A stretch of DNA of 10,222 bases from JANYCD01 sp043738625. Its GTDB lineage: Bacteria; Pseudomonadota; Gammaproteobacteria; Burkholderiales; Rhodocyclaceae. The translations under genes were made by a program, and so were the position numbers. The notes beneath the pieces were generated by a model. That model ran no database searches, had not been told where the DNA came from, and saw nothing but the letters and a program-made list of their open reading frames with translations. The DNA lies in the NCBI GenBank assembly GCA_043738625.1, contig JAYUFR010000258.1:1-10222 (forward strand), in the 5' to 3' direction. This document shows positions 1 through 8,800 of the stretch, piece by piece (positions within the stretch are counted from its first letter, which is position 1; each line of letters begins with the position of its first letter).

Positions 1-1083
<1,083 letters not shown>

Positions 1084-1148
1084 GATCGATTACCCCAATA
1101 AAAACAACTAGAATTCAGAAAACGCCTAAACAGCTGCTATGCCACGAC

Positions 1149-1223
<75 letters not shown>

Positions 1224-1253
1224 GAATCTACTTGCTCAAGTCTCACCGATCTT

Positions 1254-1329
1254 TGGAGCGGGCGACGAGGTTCGAACTCGTGACATCTTGCTTGGAAGGC
1301 AAGTGCTCTACCAACTGAGCTACACCCGC
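1254..1329 (-). tRNA. tRNA-Gly (anticodon UCC)
   Basis: A 76-nt cloverleaf with encoded CCA is read on the minus strand. The acceptor stem GCGGGTG pairs with CGCCCGC (one G-U pair). The anticodon stem CTTGC/GCAAG encloses loop CTTCCAA, giving anticodon TCC. The T loop is TTCGAAC, the discriminator is U (1257), and CCA is at 1254-1256. It is the middle tRNA of the cluster, matching glyT in the E. coli tyrU-glyT-thrT-tufB order. The spacer to tRNA-Tyr is 65 bases and to tRNA-Thr 30 bases. Confidence 0.97.
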
Positions 1330-1393
1330 TTTGCCACCAATCTCAATCTACAAGTTCCACCTTCGCCGTCCAGCCCATCCAGTTTCTACTTAC

Positions 1394-1479
<86 letters not shown>

Positions 1480-1493
1480 CAGCGAAACCAGTG

Positions 1494-1522
1494 ATTATCT
1501 CCGGTTGCATAAATCCTGTCAA
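1494..1522 (-). promoter_or_regulatory. Sigma-70 promoter of the tRNA-Tyr/Gly/Thr-tuf transcript
   Basis: On the minus strand a perfect -35 hexamer TTGACA (1517-1522) is separated by exactly 17 bases from GATAAT (1494-1499), which matches the -10 consensus at 5 of 6 positions. Transcription should start near 1487, about 8 bases before the tRNA-Tyr 5' end at 1479. Position, orientation and near-consensus quality fit a strong stable-RNA promoter. The discriminator just downstream of the -10 is not the GC-rich type classically linked to stringent control, and no AT-rich UP element is evident upstream of the -35. Activity is inferred. Confidence 0.85.
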
Positions 1523-1640
1523 TCAAAGAGTTTGCCCAAAATGCTGTCCGACACGGCGATCCCGAGCAAAGCAGTTAACATCGGTTCACGTACCGTCAGG
1601 CAACGGCCCTGCTTCGGTTAAGATAGGCACAGACTGACAA

Positions 1641-1646
1641 AAGGAG
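1641..1646 (+). promoter_or_regulatory. Ribosome-binding site deciding the PhaM-like start
   Basis: AAGGAG is a strong Shine-Dalgarno match. Two consecutive in-frame ATG codons follow, at 1650 and 1653, with spacings of 3 and 6 bases. The 6-base spacing is closer to optimal, so 1653 is preferred; the alternative adds a single Met. Confidence 0.7.
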
Positions 1647-1652
1647 CGCATG

Positions 1653-2024
1653 ATGTCCGACACCACAAATGACCCAATGGCTTTCCTGCGCAATCTGTGG
1701 GGCAGTGCCGGTGTTCCCCTTCCGGGTTTGGTTACGCCGACTCTCGACATCGGCGAGTTGGATAAACGCATCACCGACATGAAGGCCGTCGAAGGATGGC
1801 TAAAATTCAATCTCAACATGCTTCAAATGAGCATTCAAGGCTTGGAGATGCAACGCACCACGCTGGCCGCTCTACAGGCAATTAGCCAATCCGCCACAGG
1901 GCCAGAAGCAAGCCCTAACCCTTTTGCAAACCCCGCCCTCTGGCCTTGGAATCTGGCACAACAGGGTACCGCCGTAGCCGAACCATCTCCTGACCCAAAA
2001 CCGAAACGGCCACCGAAAACCTGA
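1653..2024 (+). CDS. Short PhaM-like PHA granule-associated protein
   Basis: The 123-residue product carries the N-terminal signature I associate with the PhaM family. It has an aromatic start (FLRNLWG, 11-17), a Pro/Gly-rich link, PTLDIGELDKRITDMKAVE (29-47), and an amphipathic helix through NLNMLQMSIQGLEMQRTTL (53-71). In Ralstonia eutropha, PhaM binds PHA synthase PhaC and the nucleoid, activates PhaC and helps distribute granules to daughter cells; it is about twice this length, with a long Lys/Ala/Pro DNA-binding tail. Here the tail (about 80-123) is Pro/Ala-rich, ending in a short basic PKPKRPPKT. No signal peptide or membrane segment is seen, so it should be cytoplasmic. The gene diverges from the tRNA promoter and its stop codon abuts that of the convergent dehydrogenase gene. 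I see no convincing promoter; a TAAGAT at 1619-1624 is only a weak -10 candidate. The family call rests on recalled motifs, not alignment. Alternatives are a phasin-like or uncharacterised granule protein. Confidence 0.75.
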   Translation: MSDTTNDPMAFLRNLWGSAGVPLPGLVTPTLDIGELDKRITDMKAVEGWLKFNLNMLQMSIQGLEMQRTTLAALQAISQSATGPEASPNPFANPALWPWNLAQQGTAVAEPSPDPKPKRPPKT

Positions 2025-2873
2025 TCAATAGGTATAGAAGCCGTGCCCGGTCTTGCGGCCGAGATAACCGGCCGCAACCATTTCCTTCAACAGCGGTGCC
2101 GGCCGGTATTTCGAGTCGGCAAAACCGTCGTAAAACACCTCCATCACCGCCAGCACAGTGTCGAGCCCGATCAGGTCGGCGAGCGCCAGGGGACCAATGG
2201 GGTGGTTGCAGCCCAGTTTCATGCCTTCATCGATCTCCACGGCCGAAGCCAGACCTTCCTGTAGCGCAAAGACCGCCTCGTTGATCATCGGACAAAGGAT
2301 TCGATTGACACCAAAACCTGGGCTGTTCTTGACACTAATGGGCGCTTTCCCCAATTGCCTGGTCAGCGCCTCGGCAGTTGCATACGTTTTGTCGGAGGTT
2401 TGAAGGCCGCGAATTACCTCCACCAGCGCCATTACCGGAACCGGATTAAAAAAGTGCGTCCCGATGAATTGAGCAGGGTTCCTTGTCGCTGCCGCCAGGC
2501 GGGTAATCGATATCGACGAGGTATTGGTGGCGAGGATCACATCCGATCTCACCGAAGCCTCCACTTCCTTGAGTATCTTGATCTTGAGCGCCTCGTTTTC
2601 CGTAGCGGCCTCTATCACAAAGTCCACATCTCGCAAATCTGCGTACCGAGTCGTGGCCGTAACGCGGCCCATGGTGTCAGCCTTTTGACCTTCGGTAAGC
2701 TTTTCTTTGCGGACCAGACGATCCAGACTGCCGGAAATGGTTGCCAGCCCTTTTTGCAAGGCCACCTCATTGACATCCAGCATCACAACATGAAGCTCCG
2801 CCGCCGCACACGCCTGGGAAATGCCGTTGCCCATGGTGCCGGCACCGATGACGCCGATGGTTTGAATTGCCAT
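2025..2873 (-). CDS. hbd: NAD-dependent 3-hydroxybutyryl-CoA dehydrogenase
   Basis: This 282-residue cytoplasmic enzyme interconverts (S)-3-hydroxybutyryl-CoA and acetoacetyl-CoA with NAD(H). The N-terminal Rossmann fold has GVIGAGTMGNG (7-17), with Asp33 after the second strand favouring NAD over NADP. The catalytic set is visible: Ser119 in ATNTSS, His140 in GTHFFNPVPVM, Glu152 in the following ALVEVIRG, and Asn190 in NSPGFGVNRI. The helical C-terminal domain has the usual HPIGPLALADLIGLD (224-238) and ends GRKTGHGFYTY. Length equals the stand-alone (Hbd/PaaH-type) family, so it is not part of a FadB fusion. The ATG at 2873 has GGAG 8 bases upstream (2882-2885). It lies 112 bases downstream of glmU on the same strand and faces the PhaM-like gene end to end. 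Possible roles are short-chain fatty acid or PHA-derived C4 oxidation, butyrate-type metabolism, or phenylacetate-like pathways; the (S) stereochemistry differs from the (R) precursor used by PHA synthase. Exact substrate range cannot be read from sequence. Confidence 0.93.
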   Translation of the reverse strand: MAIQTIGVIGAGTMGNGISQACAAAELHVVMLDVNEVALQKGLATISGSLDRLVRKEKLTEGQKADTMGRVTATTRYADLRDVDFVIEAATENEALKIKILKEVEASVRSDVILATNTSSISITRLAAATRNPAQFIGTHFFNPVPVMALVEVIRGLQTSDKTYATAEALTRQLGKAPISVKNSPGFGVNRILCPMINEAVFALQEGLASAVEIDEGMKLGCNHPIGPLALADLIGLDTVLAVMEVFYDGFADSKYRPAPLLKEMVAAGYLGRKTGHGFYTY

Positions 2874-2985
2874 ACCTTGCTCTCCGCTTCAGAATCAGAG
2901 CAACACTTTACACAAAACCGGCGGTCAATGCTGCATTGCGGGAAAACGGGCTGCGGTCAGAGCAGCAGCGCTTTTTCTGGACAAG

Positions 2986-4359
2986 TCACTTTTTCTGCTT
3001 CACCGGCCGCTTCCATCCGGCAAACGAAACCTGCTTGGCGCGCGAGACGGTCAATTGCCCTGGCGGCGCATCGCTGGTCAAGGTGGTTCCGGCACCCAGC
3101 GTCGCACCGCGGCCGACCGTCACCGGCGCGACGAGTTGTGAATCGGAGCCGATGAAGGCGTCATCCTCGATGATGGTGCGATGCTTGTTGGCGCCATCAT
3201 AATTGCAGGTGATGGTCCCCGCACCAATGTTCACCCGCTGTCCTATGGTTGCGTCACCGATATACGCCAAATGGTTGGCCTTGGAGTGGTCGGCGATGGT
3301 GCTGTTCTTGACCTCGACGAAGTTGCCGATATGCACCTCAGCCCCCAACTCAGCGCCGGGGCGCAGACGGGCAAAGGGGCCGACAATGCTCTGCGGGCCG
3401 ATCACCGCACCTTCGATGTGACAAAAAGCATGGATAGTGGCGCCGGCATTGACGGCGGCATCCTTGAGTAGACAGTTGGGCCCAACAGCGACGCCATCGC
3501 CCAGTTCCACCTTGCCTTCGAACACGCAATTGACATCAATGCTGACGTCGCGGCCGCAAATCAGTTCGCCGCGTACATCAATACGCGCCGGATCAGCCAG
3601 GGTGACGCCATGATCGAGCAGCACCGCAGCGATGTTGCGCTGATGAATGCGCTCCAGTTCCGCCAGTTGCGCTTTGCTGTTGATACCCTGCACCTCCCAC
3701 TCATGATGTGGATGTACCGCGCGCACTGCCATGCCGTCGTAGACGGCAAGAGCGATGATGTCGGTCAAATAGTACTCGCCCTGGGCATTAAGATTGCCGA
3801 GGCCCGGCAGCCACTGCCGCAATTTTGTTGTGGGCGCAACAAGTATTCCGGTATTAACTTCGGTAATGGCGCGCTCGGCATCGTCAGCGTCTTTATCTTC
3901 GACGATGCGCTGGATCACGCCACTTTCGCGGACGATACGACCATAACCTTGGGGGTTCGTCAAATATACCGTAAGCAGCGCCAACACACCGCTGGGGGCT
4001 TGCGTTATCAATTGTGCGAGCGTCTCACGCCGAATCAACGGCACGTCGCCATAAAGTACCAAAGTGTTCGCATCGCTGTCGAGATGGGGTAATGCTTGCA
4101 GCACCGCATGGCCGGTCCCCAGTTGTGGCTCCTGCTTGACCCAGACGACATCGGACGTCTCCAAAGTCTCCGGCACCCGCTCGCCACCATGACCGTACAC
4201 AACGCAAATTTTTTCCGCACCCAGGCTGCGGGCGGTATCGAGCACGTGGACCAGCATCGGTTGGCCTGCAATCGGATGCAGCACCTTTGGCAAGTCGGAA
4301 TACATGCGCTTGCCTTGTCCGGCGGCAAGAATCACCACATTCAGCGGTTTTGGTTTCAT
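2986..4359 (-). CDS. glmU: Bifunctional GlcN-1-P acetyltransferase / GlcNAc-1-P uridylyltransferase
   Basis: GlmU performs the last two steps to UDP-N-acetylglucosamine: acetylation of glucosamine-1-phosphate with acetyl-CoA, then uridylyl transfer from UTP. The 457-residue product matches the E. coli length (456) and keeps its numbering. The N-terminal pyrophosphorylase domain (1 to about 228) has LAAGQGKRM (11-19), Lys25 in LPKVLH, Asp105 in YGDVPL and Asn227 in QGINSKAQ. The C-terminal left-handed beta-helix (about 250-440) keeps Arg333, Lys351, His363 (general base), Tyr366, Asn377, Asn386 and Lys392. The ATG at 4359 is chosen because it gives the family N-terminus, although no clear Shine-Dalgarno precedes it; the frame stays open upstream to a TTG at 4428, which would add 23 residues of atypical sequence. 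A strong terminator ends 12 bases before the ATG, so it needs readthrough or a promoter I could not find. glmS is not adjacent. Confidence 0.96.
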   Translation of the reverse strand: MKPKPLNVVILAAGQGKRMYSDLPKVLHPIAGQPMLVHVLDTARSLGAEKICVVYGHGGERVPETLETSDVVWVKQEPQLGTGHAVLQALPHLDSDANTLVLYGDVPLIRRETLAQLITQAPSGVLALLTVYLTNPQGYGRIVRESGVIQRIVEDKDADDAERAITEVNTGILVAPTTKLRQWLPGLGNLNAQGEYYLTDIIALAVYDGMAVRAVHPHHEWEVQGINSKAQLAELERIHQRNIAAVLLDHGVTLADPARIDVRGELICGRDVSIDVNCVFEGKVELGDGVAVGPNCLLKDAAVNAGATIHAFCHIEGAVIGPQSIVGPFARLRPGAELGAEVHIGNFVEVKNSTIADHSKANHLAYIGDATIGQRVNIGAGTITCNYDGANKHRTIIEDDAFIGSDSQLVAPVTVGRGATLGAGTTLTSDAPPGQLTVSRAKQVSFAGWKRPVKQKK

Positions 4360-4371
4360 GGCTTGGTCAGT

Positions 4372-4412
4372 AAAAAAGGCGCGAAGGAATTGTAGTTCTC
4401 TGCGCGCCTTTT
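4372..4412 (-). terminator. Intrinsic terminator after gltD
   Basis: On the minus strand AAAAGGCGCG (4403-4412) pairs perfectly with CGCGCCTTTT (4374-4383), a 10-bp stem around a 19-base loop, and the T-run continues to six (4372-4377). It begins 20 bases after the gltD stop codon, the expected place to end a gltBD transcript. The long loop may fold further. The symmetric A and T runs mean it could also stop transcription on the plus strand, though no plus-strand gene lies nearby. Its T-run ends only 12 bases before the glmU ATG, so it could also act as a leader attenuator. Confidence 0.85.
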
Positions 4413-4432
4413 GCGTCCATTTCGGCAACAGT

Positions 4433-5899
4433 CTATCTGGGCAGAATGCTGCTCCCCATCAGAAACTCATCTACCGCCCGCGCACACTGGCGACCCTCGC
4501 GAATAGCCCAAACGACAAGCGACTGGCCGCGACGCATATCGCCCGCAGCGAATACCTTGGGTACATTGGTGAAATAGGACTTCTCGCCCTCAGTACCAGC
4601 CTTGGCGTTGCCGCGTACATCCTTCTCCACACCCAGAGCATCGAGCACGCCACCAAGCGGGGCCACAAACCCCATGGCGAACAGGACGAGGTCGGCTTTC
4701 ATCACAAATTCGGAGTCTGGAATTTCGCTCATCTTGCCGTCCTTCCACTCCAGCCGAACACCTTTCAAGGCTTTGACCTTGCCATTCTCGCCGATGAATT
4801 CCTTGGTGGCGATGGACCAGTCGCGACTGCAACCTTCTTCGTGGGAGGAAGAACTGCGCAGTTTGATCGGCCAATAGGGCCAAACCAAAGACGTGTTCTC
4901 CTGTTCAGGGGGCTGTGGCAGCAACTCGAACTGGCTGATACTGGCGGCGCCGTGGCGGTTGGAGGTCCCCACACAGTCGGAGCCGGTATCGCCGCCACCG
5001 ATCACCACCACATGCTTGCCGGCGGCGTTAATGGGATTTTTGCGCCCGCCCGCCACTTCCTTGTTTTGTGGCACCAGGAGCTCAAGGGCAAAGTACACGC
5101 CATCCAGATCACGGCCGGGTACGGGCAAGTCGCGCGGCACTTCGGCACCACCCGCCAGCACTACAGCATGAAACTCCTTGAGCAATTGGTCCGGCGTAAC
5201 AATCTCGGTGGCGTCGCTGGTGACACCCTTGGGCAAGGCGCTCTTGGTGACCATGACACTGGTGCGAAACTTGACACCCTCAGCTTTCATCTGCGCCACG
5301 CGCCAGTCAATGAGGCGTTTGTCGAGCTTGAAGTCAGGAATGCCGTAACGCAGCAGCCCGCCAATGCGGTCGCTTTTTTCAAACACTGTCACATCATGGC
5401 CAACACGTGCCAATTGCTGCGCTGCTGCCAATCCGGCGGGGCCGCTGCCGACAACAGCGACTTTCTTGCCGGTCTTGTGCGATGGTGGTTGCGGCACAAC
5501 CCAGCCGTTCTCTCCCGCCTTGTCGATGATCGCGCGTTCGATGGACTTGATGCCCACCGGTGCAGTGGGTGGAATATTCAGCGTGCACGCCGCTTCGCAA
5601 GGCGCCGGGCAAATGCGGCTGGTGAACTCTGGAAAATTATTGGTCGAATGCAGCACCTCAATGGCTTCGCGCCAGCGCCCGTGATACACCAGATCGTTCC
5701 AGTCGGGAATGATGTTGTTAACCGGGCAACCCGTGATGCAGAACGGAATACCGCAGTCCATGCAACGCGCGCCCTGGACTTTGGCCTCTTCATCAGCCAG
5801 GCGATGGACGAACTCATGGTAATTCTTGCGCCGCAATTTAACCGGCTCATAAGCCTCGGCCAGACGCTGGTATTCGATAAATCCGGTGGGCTTGCCCAT
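4433..5899 (-). CDS. gltD: Glutamate synthase (NADPH) small subunit
   Basis: The beta subunit of GOGAT oxidises NADPH at its FAD and passes electrons through iron-sulfur clusters to the FMN of GltB, where 2-oxoglutarate and glutamine-derived ammonia become glutamate. The 488-residue protein has an N-terminal 4Fe-4S domain with Cys46, Cys49, Cys54 and Cys58, then Cys97, Cys101 and Cys105. An FAD-binding motif VVGSGPAGLAAAQQL (149-163) and the IGGLLRYGIP segment follow. The NADPH-binding motif VIGGGDTGSDC is at 299-309, and the C-terminal FAD-contact motif FAAGDMRRGQS at 450-460. Length is normal for the family. The start ATG shares one base with the gltB stop codon (TAATG at 5897-5901), and AAGGA lies upstream inside the end of gltB, pointing to translational coupling and equal subunit synthesis. 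An intrinsic terminator follows the stop. Stand-alone GltD-like oxidoreductases exist, but the gltB overlap settles the assignment. Confidence 0.97.
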   Translation of the reverse strand: MGKPTGFIEYQRLAEAYEPVKLRRKNYHEFVHRLADEEAKVQGARCMDCGIPFCITGCPVNNIIPDWNDLVYHGRWREAIEVLHSTNNFPEFTSRICPAPCEAACTLNIPPTAPVGIKSIERAIIDKAGENGWVVPQPPSHKTGKKVAVVGSGPAGLAAAQQLARVGHDVTVFEKSDRIGGLLRYGIPDFKLDKRLIDWRVAQMKAEGVKFRTSVMVTKSALPKGVTSDATEIVTPDQLLKEFHAVVLAGGAEVPRDLPVPGRDLDGVYFALELLVPQNKEVAGGRKNPINAAGKHVVVIGGGDTGSDCVGTSNRHGAASISQFELLPQPPEQENTSLVWPYWPIKLRSSSSHEEGCSRDWSIATKEFIGENGKVKALKGVRLEWKDGKMSEIPDSEFVMKADLVLFAMGFVAPLGGVLDALGVEKDVRGNAKAGTEGEKSYFTNVPKVFAAGDMRRGQSLVVWAIREGRQCARAVDEFLMGSSILPR

Positions 5900-8800
5900 T
5901 ACGCAGCTTCCTTCTGTTCGACTATTTTGGGGGCTGCGGCAAGACTGGTCAGGACACGCCTGTATTCATGGGGCATGACCTTGACGAACTTGCCGCGCCA
6001 GGCGGACCATTTTTTGAGAATGGCCTCGGCGCGCGCGCTGCCGGTATAGTTGGCGTGTTTTTCGATCAGCGACTTGAGCAACTCTTCGTCAGCGCGGCCG
6101 AGGTGGCGCACATCGACCGGGCCATTTCCTTCCAACTCGCCGGTCTCGGGCATCAAGGCATCTTCGGACACGGCTTCCAAGGCAACCATGGAAAGATTGC
6201 AACGCTTCTCGAAGCTGCCATCTTCATCCAACACGTAAGCCACACCACCGCTCATCCCAGCAGCGAAGTTGCGGCCGGTCTGGCCAAGCACGACAACGGT
6301 GCCGCCGGTCATGTATTCGCAGCCGTGGTCACCCGTGCCCTCCACCACCGCGGTGGCGCCGGAATTGCGAACCGCGAAGCGTTCGCCGGCCACACCGCTG
6401 AAATAAACCTCGCCGGCGATCGCGCCATACAGTACGGTGTTGCCGACGATGATGTTCTCTTCCGACTTGCCCTTGAAAGCGGCTGGCGGTTTGATGACGA
6501 TCCTGCCGCCAGACAAGCCCTTGCCAACATAATCGTTGGCCTCACCCGTCAATTCCATTGTCACACCACGCGCCAGGAAGGCGCCCAGGCTCTGCCCTGC
6601 AGTACCGCTCAACTTTAGGGTGATGGTGTCATCCGGCAAACCGGCATGGCCATAACGTTTGGCAACTTCATGTGAGAGCATGGTACCGCAGGTACGATTG
6701 AGATTTCTGATCACGGCCTCAATGACCACTTTCTCCTTGCGTTCCAACGCCGGCATCGCCTGTGCAATCAGTGTGTGATCGAGCGCCTTGGCCAAGCCGT
6801 GATCCTGTACTTCGCATTGGTGGCGCGCTACACCGGCGAGCACCGGTGGCATGTAAAAAATTTTGGAGAAATCCAAACCCTTTGCTTTCCAATGTTTGAT
6901 GCCGTGCCGTGTATCCAGAAGATCGGCGCGACCGATCAGATCGTCGAACTTGCGAATGCCGATCTGCGCCATCAGTTCGCGCACCTCTTCGGCGACGAAG
7001 AAGAAAAAGTTGACGACGTGTTCGGGCTGCCCGGTGAAGCGTTTGCGCAATACCGGATCCTGTGTCGCTACACCAACAGGACAAGTATTGAGATGGCACT
7101 TGCGCATCATGATGCAGCCTTCGACCACCAGCGGCGCGGTGGCGAAACCGAACTCATCGGCGCCAAGCAGTGCAGCGACTATCACATCACGTCCAGTCTT
7201 CATCTGTCCATCGGCCTGCAAGCGGATTCGCCCGCGCAACCTGTTGAGCACAAGCGTCTGCTGGGTTTCAGCCAGACCGAGTTCCCAAGGCGTACCGGCA
7301 TGCTTGATCGAGGACAGGGGAGAAGCACCGGTACCGCCGTCATGGCCCGCGATTACCACATGGTCGGCCTTGGCCTTGGTTACACCTGCGGCCACAGTAC
7401 CGACGCCGACTTCAGAAACCAGCTTGACAGAAACGCTGGCCTGCGGATTGCCATTTTTCAAATCATGGATCAACTGCGCAAGATCTTCGATCGAATAAAT
7501 ATCGTGGTGTGGCGGTGGCGAGATCAAGCCGACCCCTGGTACCGAATGCCGCAGAAAACCAATGTATTCAGACACCTTGTGCCCAGGTAGCTGCCCACCT
7601 TCACCAGGCTTGGCGCCCTGCGCCATCTTGATCTGGAGCTGATCGGCGCTGGCCAGATATTCGGCGGTAACACCGAAGCGCCCGGAGGCGACTTGCTTGA
7701 TTTTGGAGCGCAACGAATCGCCTTCTTTCAGGATCAAGTCGCGCTCAATGCGTCCTTTGCCAATGATTTCAGCGAGTGTTTGCCCCGCCCTGACGGGCTT
7801 GAAGCGCATCGGATCCTCACCACCCTCCCCCGTATTCGACTTGCCGCCAATACGATTCATGGCGACGGCCAAGGTGGTATGGGCCTCGGTGGAAATGGAA
7901 CCCAGCGACATGGCGCCAGTGGCAAAACGCTTGACGATCTCCTTGGCCGATTCGACTTCGTCGATGGGGACCGGCGAAGCGGCAGGCTTGATCTCGAACA
8001 GGCCGCGCAAGGTCATGTGCCGCGTGCTCTGGTCGTTGATGAGCTTGGCATACTCCTTATAGGTTTCATACTTGCCGGAACGCGTCGCGTGCTGCAACTT
8101 GGCGATTGTGTCCGGCGTCCACATGTGGTCTTCGCCGCGGACGCGGAAGGCATACTCGCCGCCCGCATCAAGCATGCCGTTCAACACCGGATCTTCGGAG
8201 AAAGCCCCGAGATGGGTGCGCACTGCCTCTTCAGCGACTTCTGTCAGGCCGATGCCCTCGATCTGGCTTGCAGTGCCGGTGAAGTATTTTGAGATAAAGC
8301 CGGCATTGAGACCGATGGCTTCGAAAATCTGTGCGCCGCAATAGGACTGGTAGGTGGAGATACCCATTTTGGACATCACCTTGTTCAAGCCTTTGCCCAC
8401 TGCCTTGACGAATTTTTTCTGGGCGTCCTTGTAGTCTGCGCCAGAAAAGTTCTTGATCGTTTCCAGTGCCAGCCAGGGGCAAACCGCTTCGGCACCATAG
8501 CCCGCCAGCAACGCAAATTGATGGACCTCGCGTGCGGAACCGGTATCGACGACCAGGCCAGTACTGGTGCGCAGGCCTTTTCCGGTTAGATGACGATGAA
8601 CGGCGGAACAAGCCAGCAGGGCAGGAATGGCAACACGACTGCGACTGATATTGCGATCCGACAAAATCAAGACGTTGTATCCATCGGCTACAGACTGTTC
8701 AGCGGCAGCAGACAACTGTTCAATTGCCTCCGCGCAGCCGGCAGCGCCTTCACTGACCAAATAGGTGATGTCGAGGACCAGGGACTTGAAGCAGCCTTTG

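Noticed and set aside
1480..1649. A fourth tRNA (thrU-like) upstream of tRNA-Tyr
   Set aside because: No T-loop, CCA or cloverleaf pairing is present on either strand; the region holds only the promoter and the PhaM-like leader.
2874..2985. Promoter for the dehydrogenase gene in the gap after glmU
   Set aside because: TTGACC is followed by TAAAGT at only 12 bases, and nothing -10-like occurs at 16-18 bases. No sigma-54 GG-N10-GC spacing was found. A short GCTGC/GCAGC hairpin with CCGTTTT after it is too weak to call a terminator.
2355..3155. 266-codon plus-strand open frame
   Set aside because: It is antisense to the dehydrogenase gene and the end of glmU; no domain or ribosome-binding site supports it.
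4357..4428. Upstream TTG start giving GlmU a 23-residue N-terminal extension
   Set aside because: The extension has no family counterpart, lacks a Shine-Dalgarno, and would run through the terminator hairpin. The ATG at 4359 reproduces the E. coli residue numbering exactly.
4304..6049. 581-codon plus-strand open frame
   Set aside because: It is antisense to the whole of gltD and the ends of glmU and gltB. It has no recognisable domain and is a by-product of codon bias on the coding strand.
6775..7590. 271-codon plus-strand open frame
   Set aside because: It is antisense to the FMN and iron-sulfur part of gltB, whose own frame is intact with all key residues.
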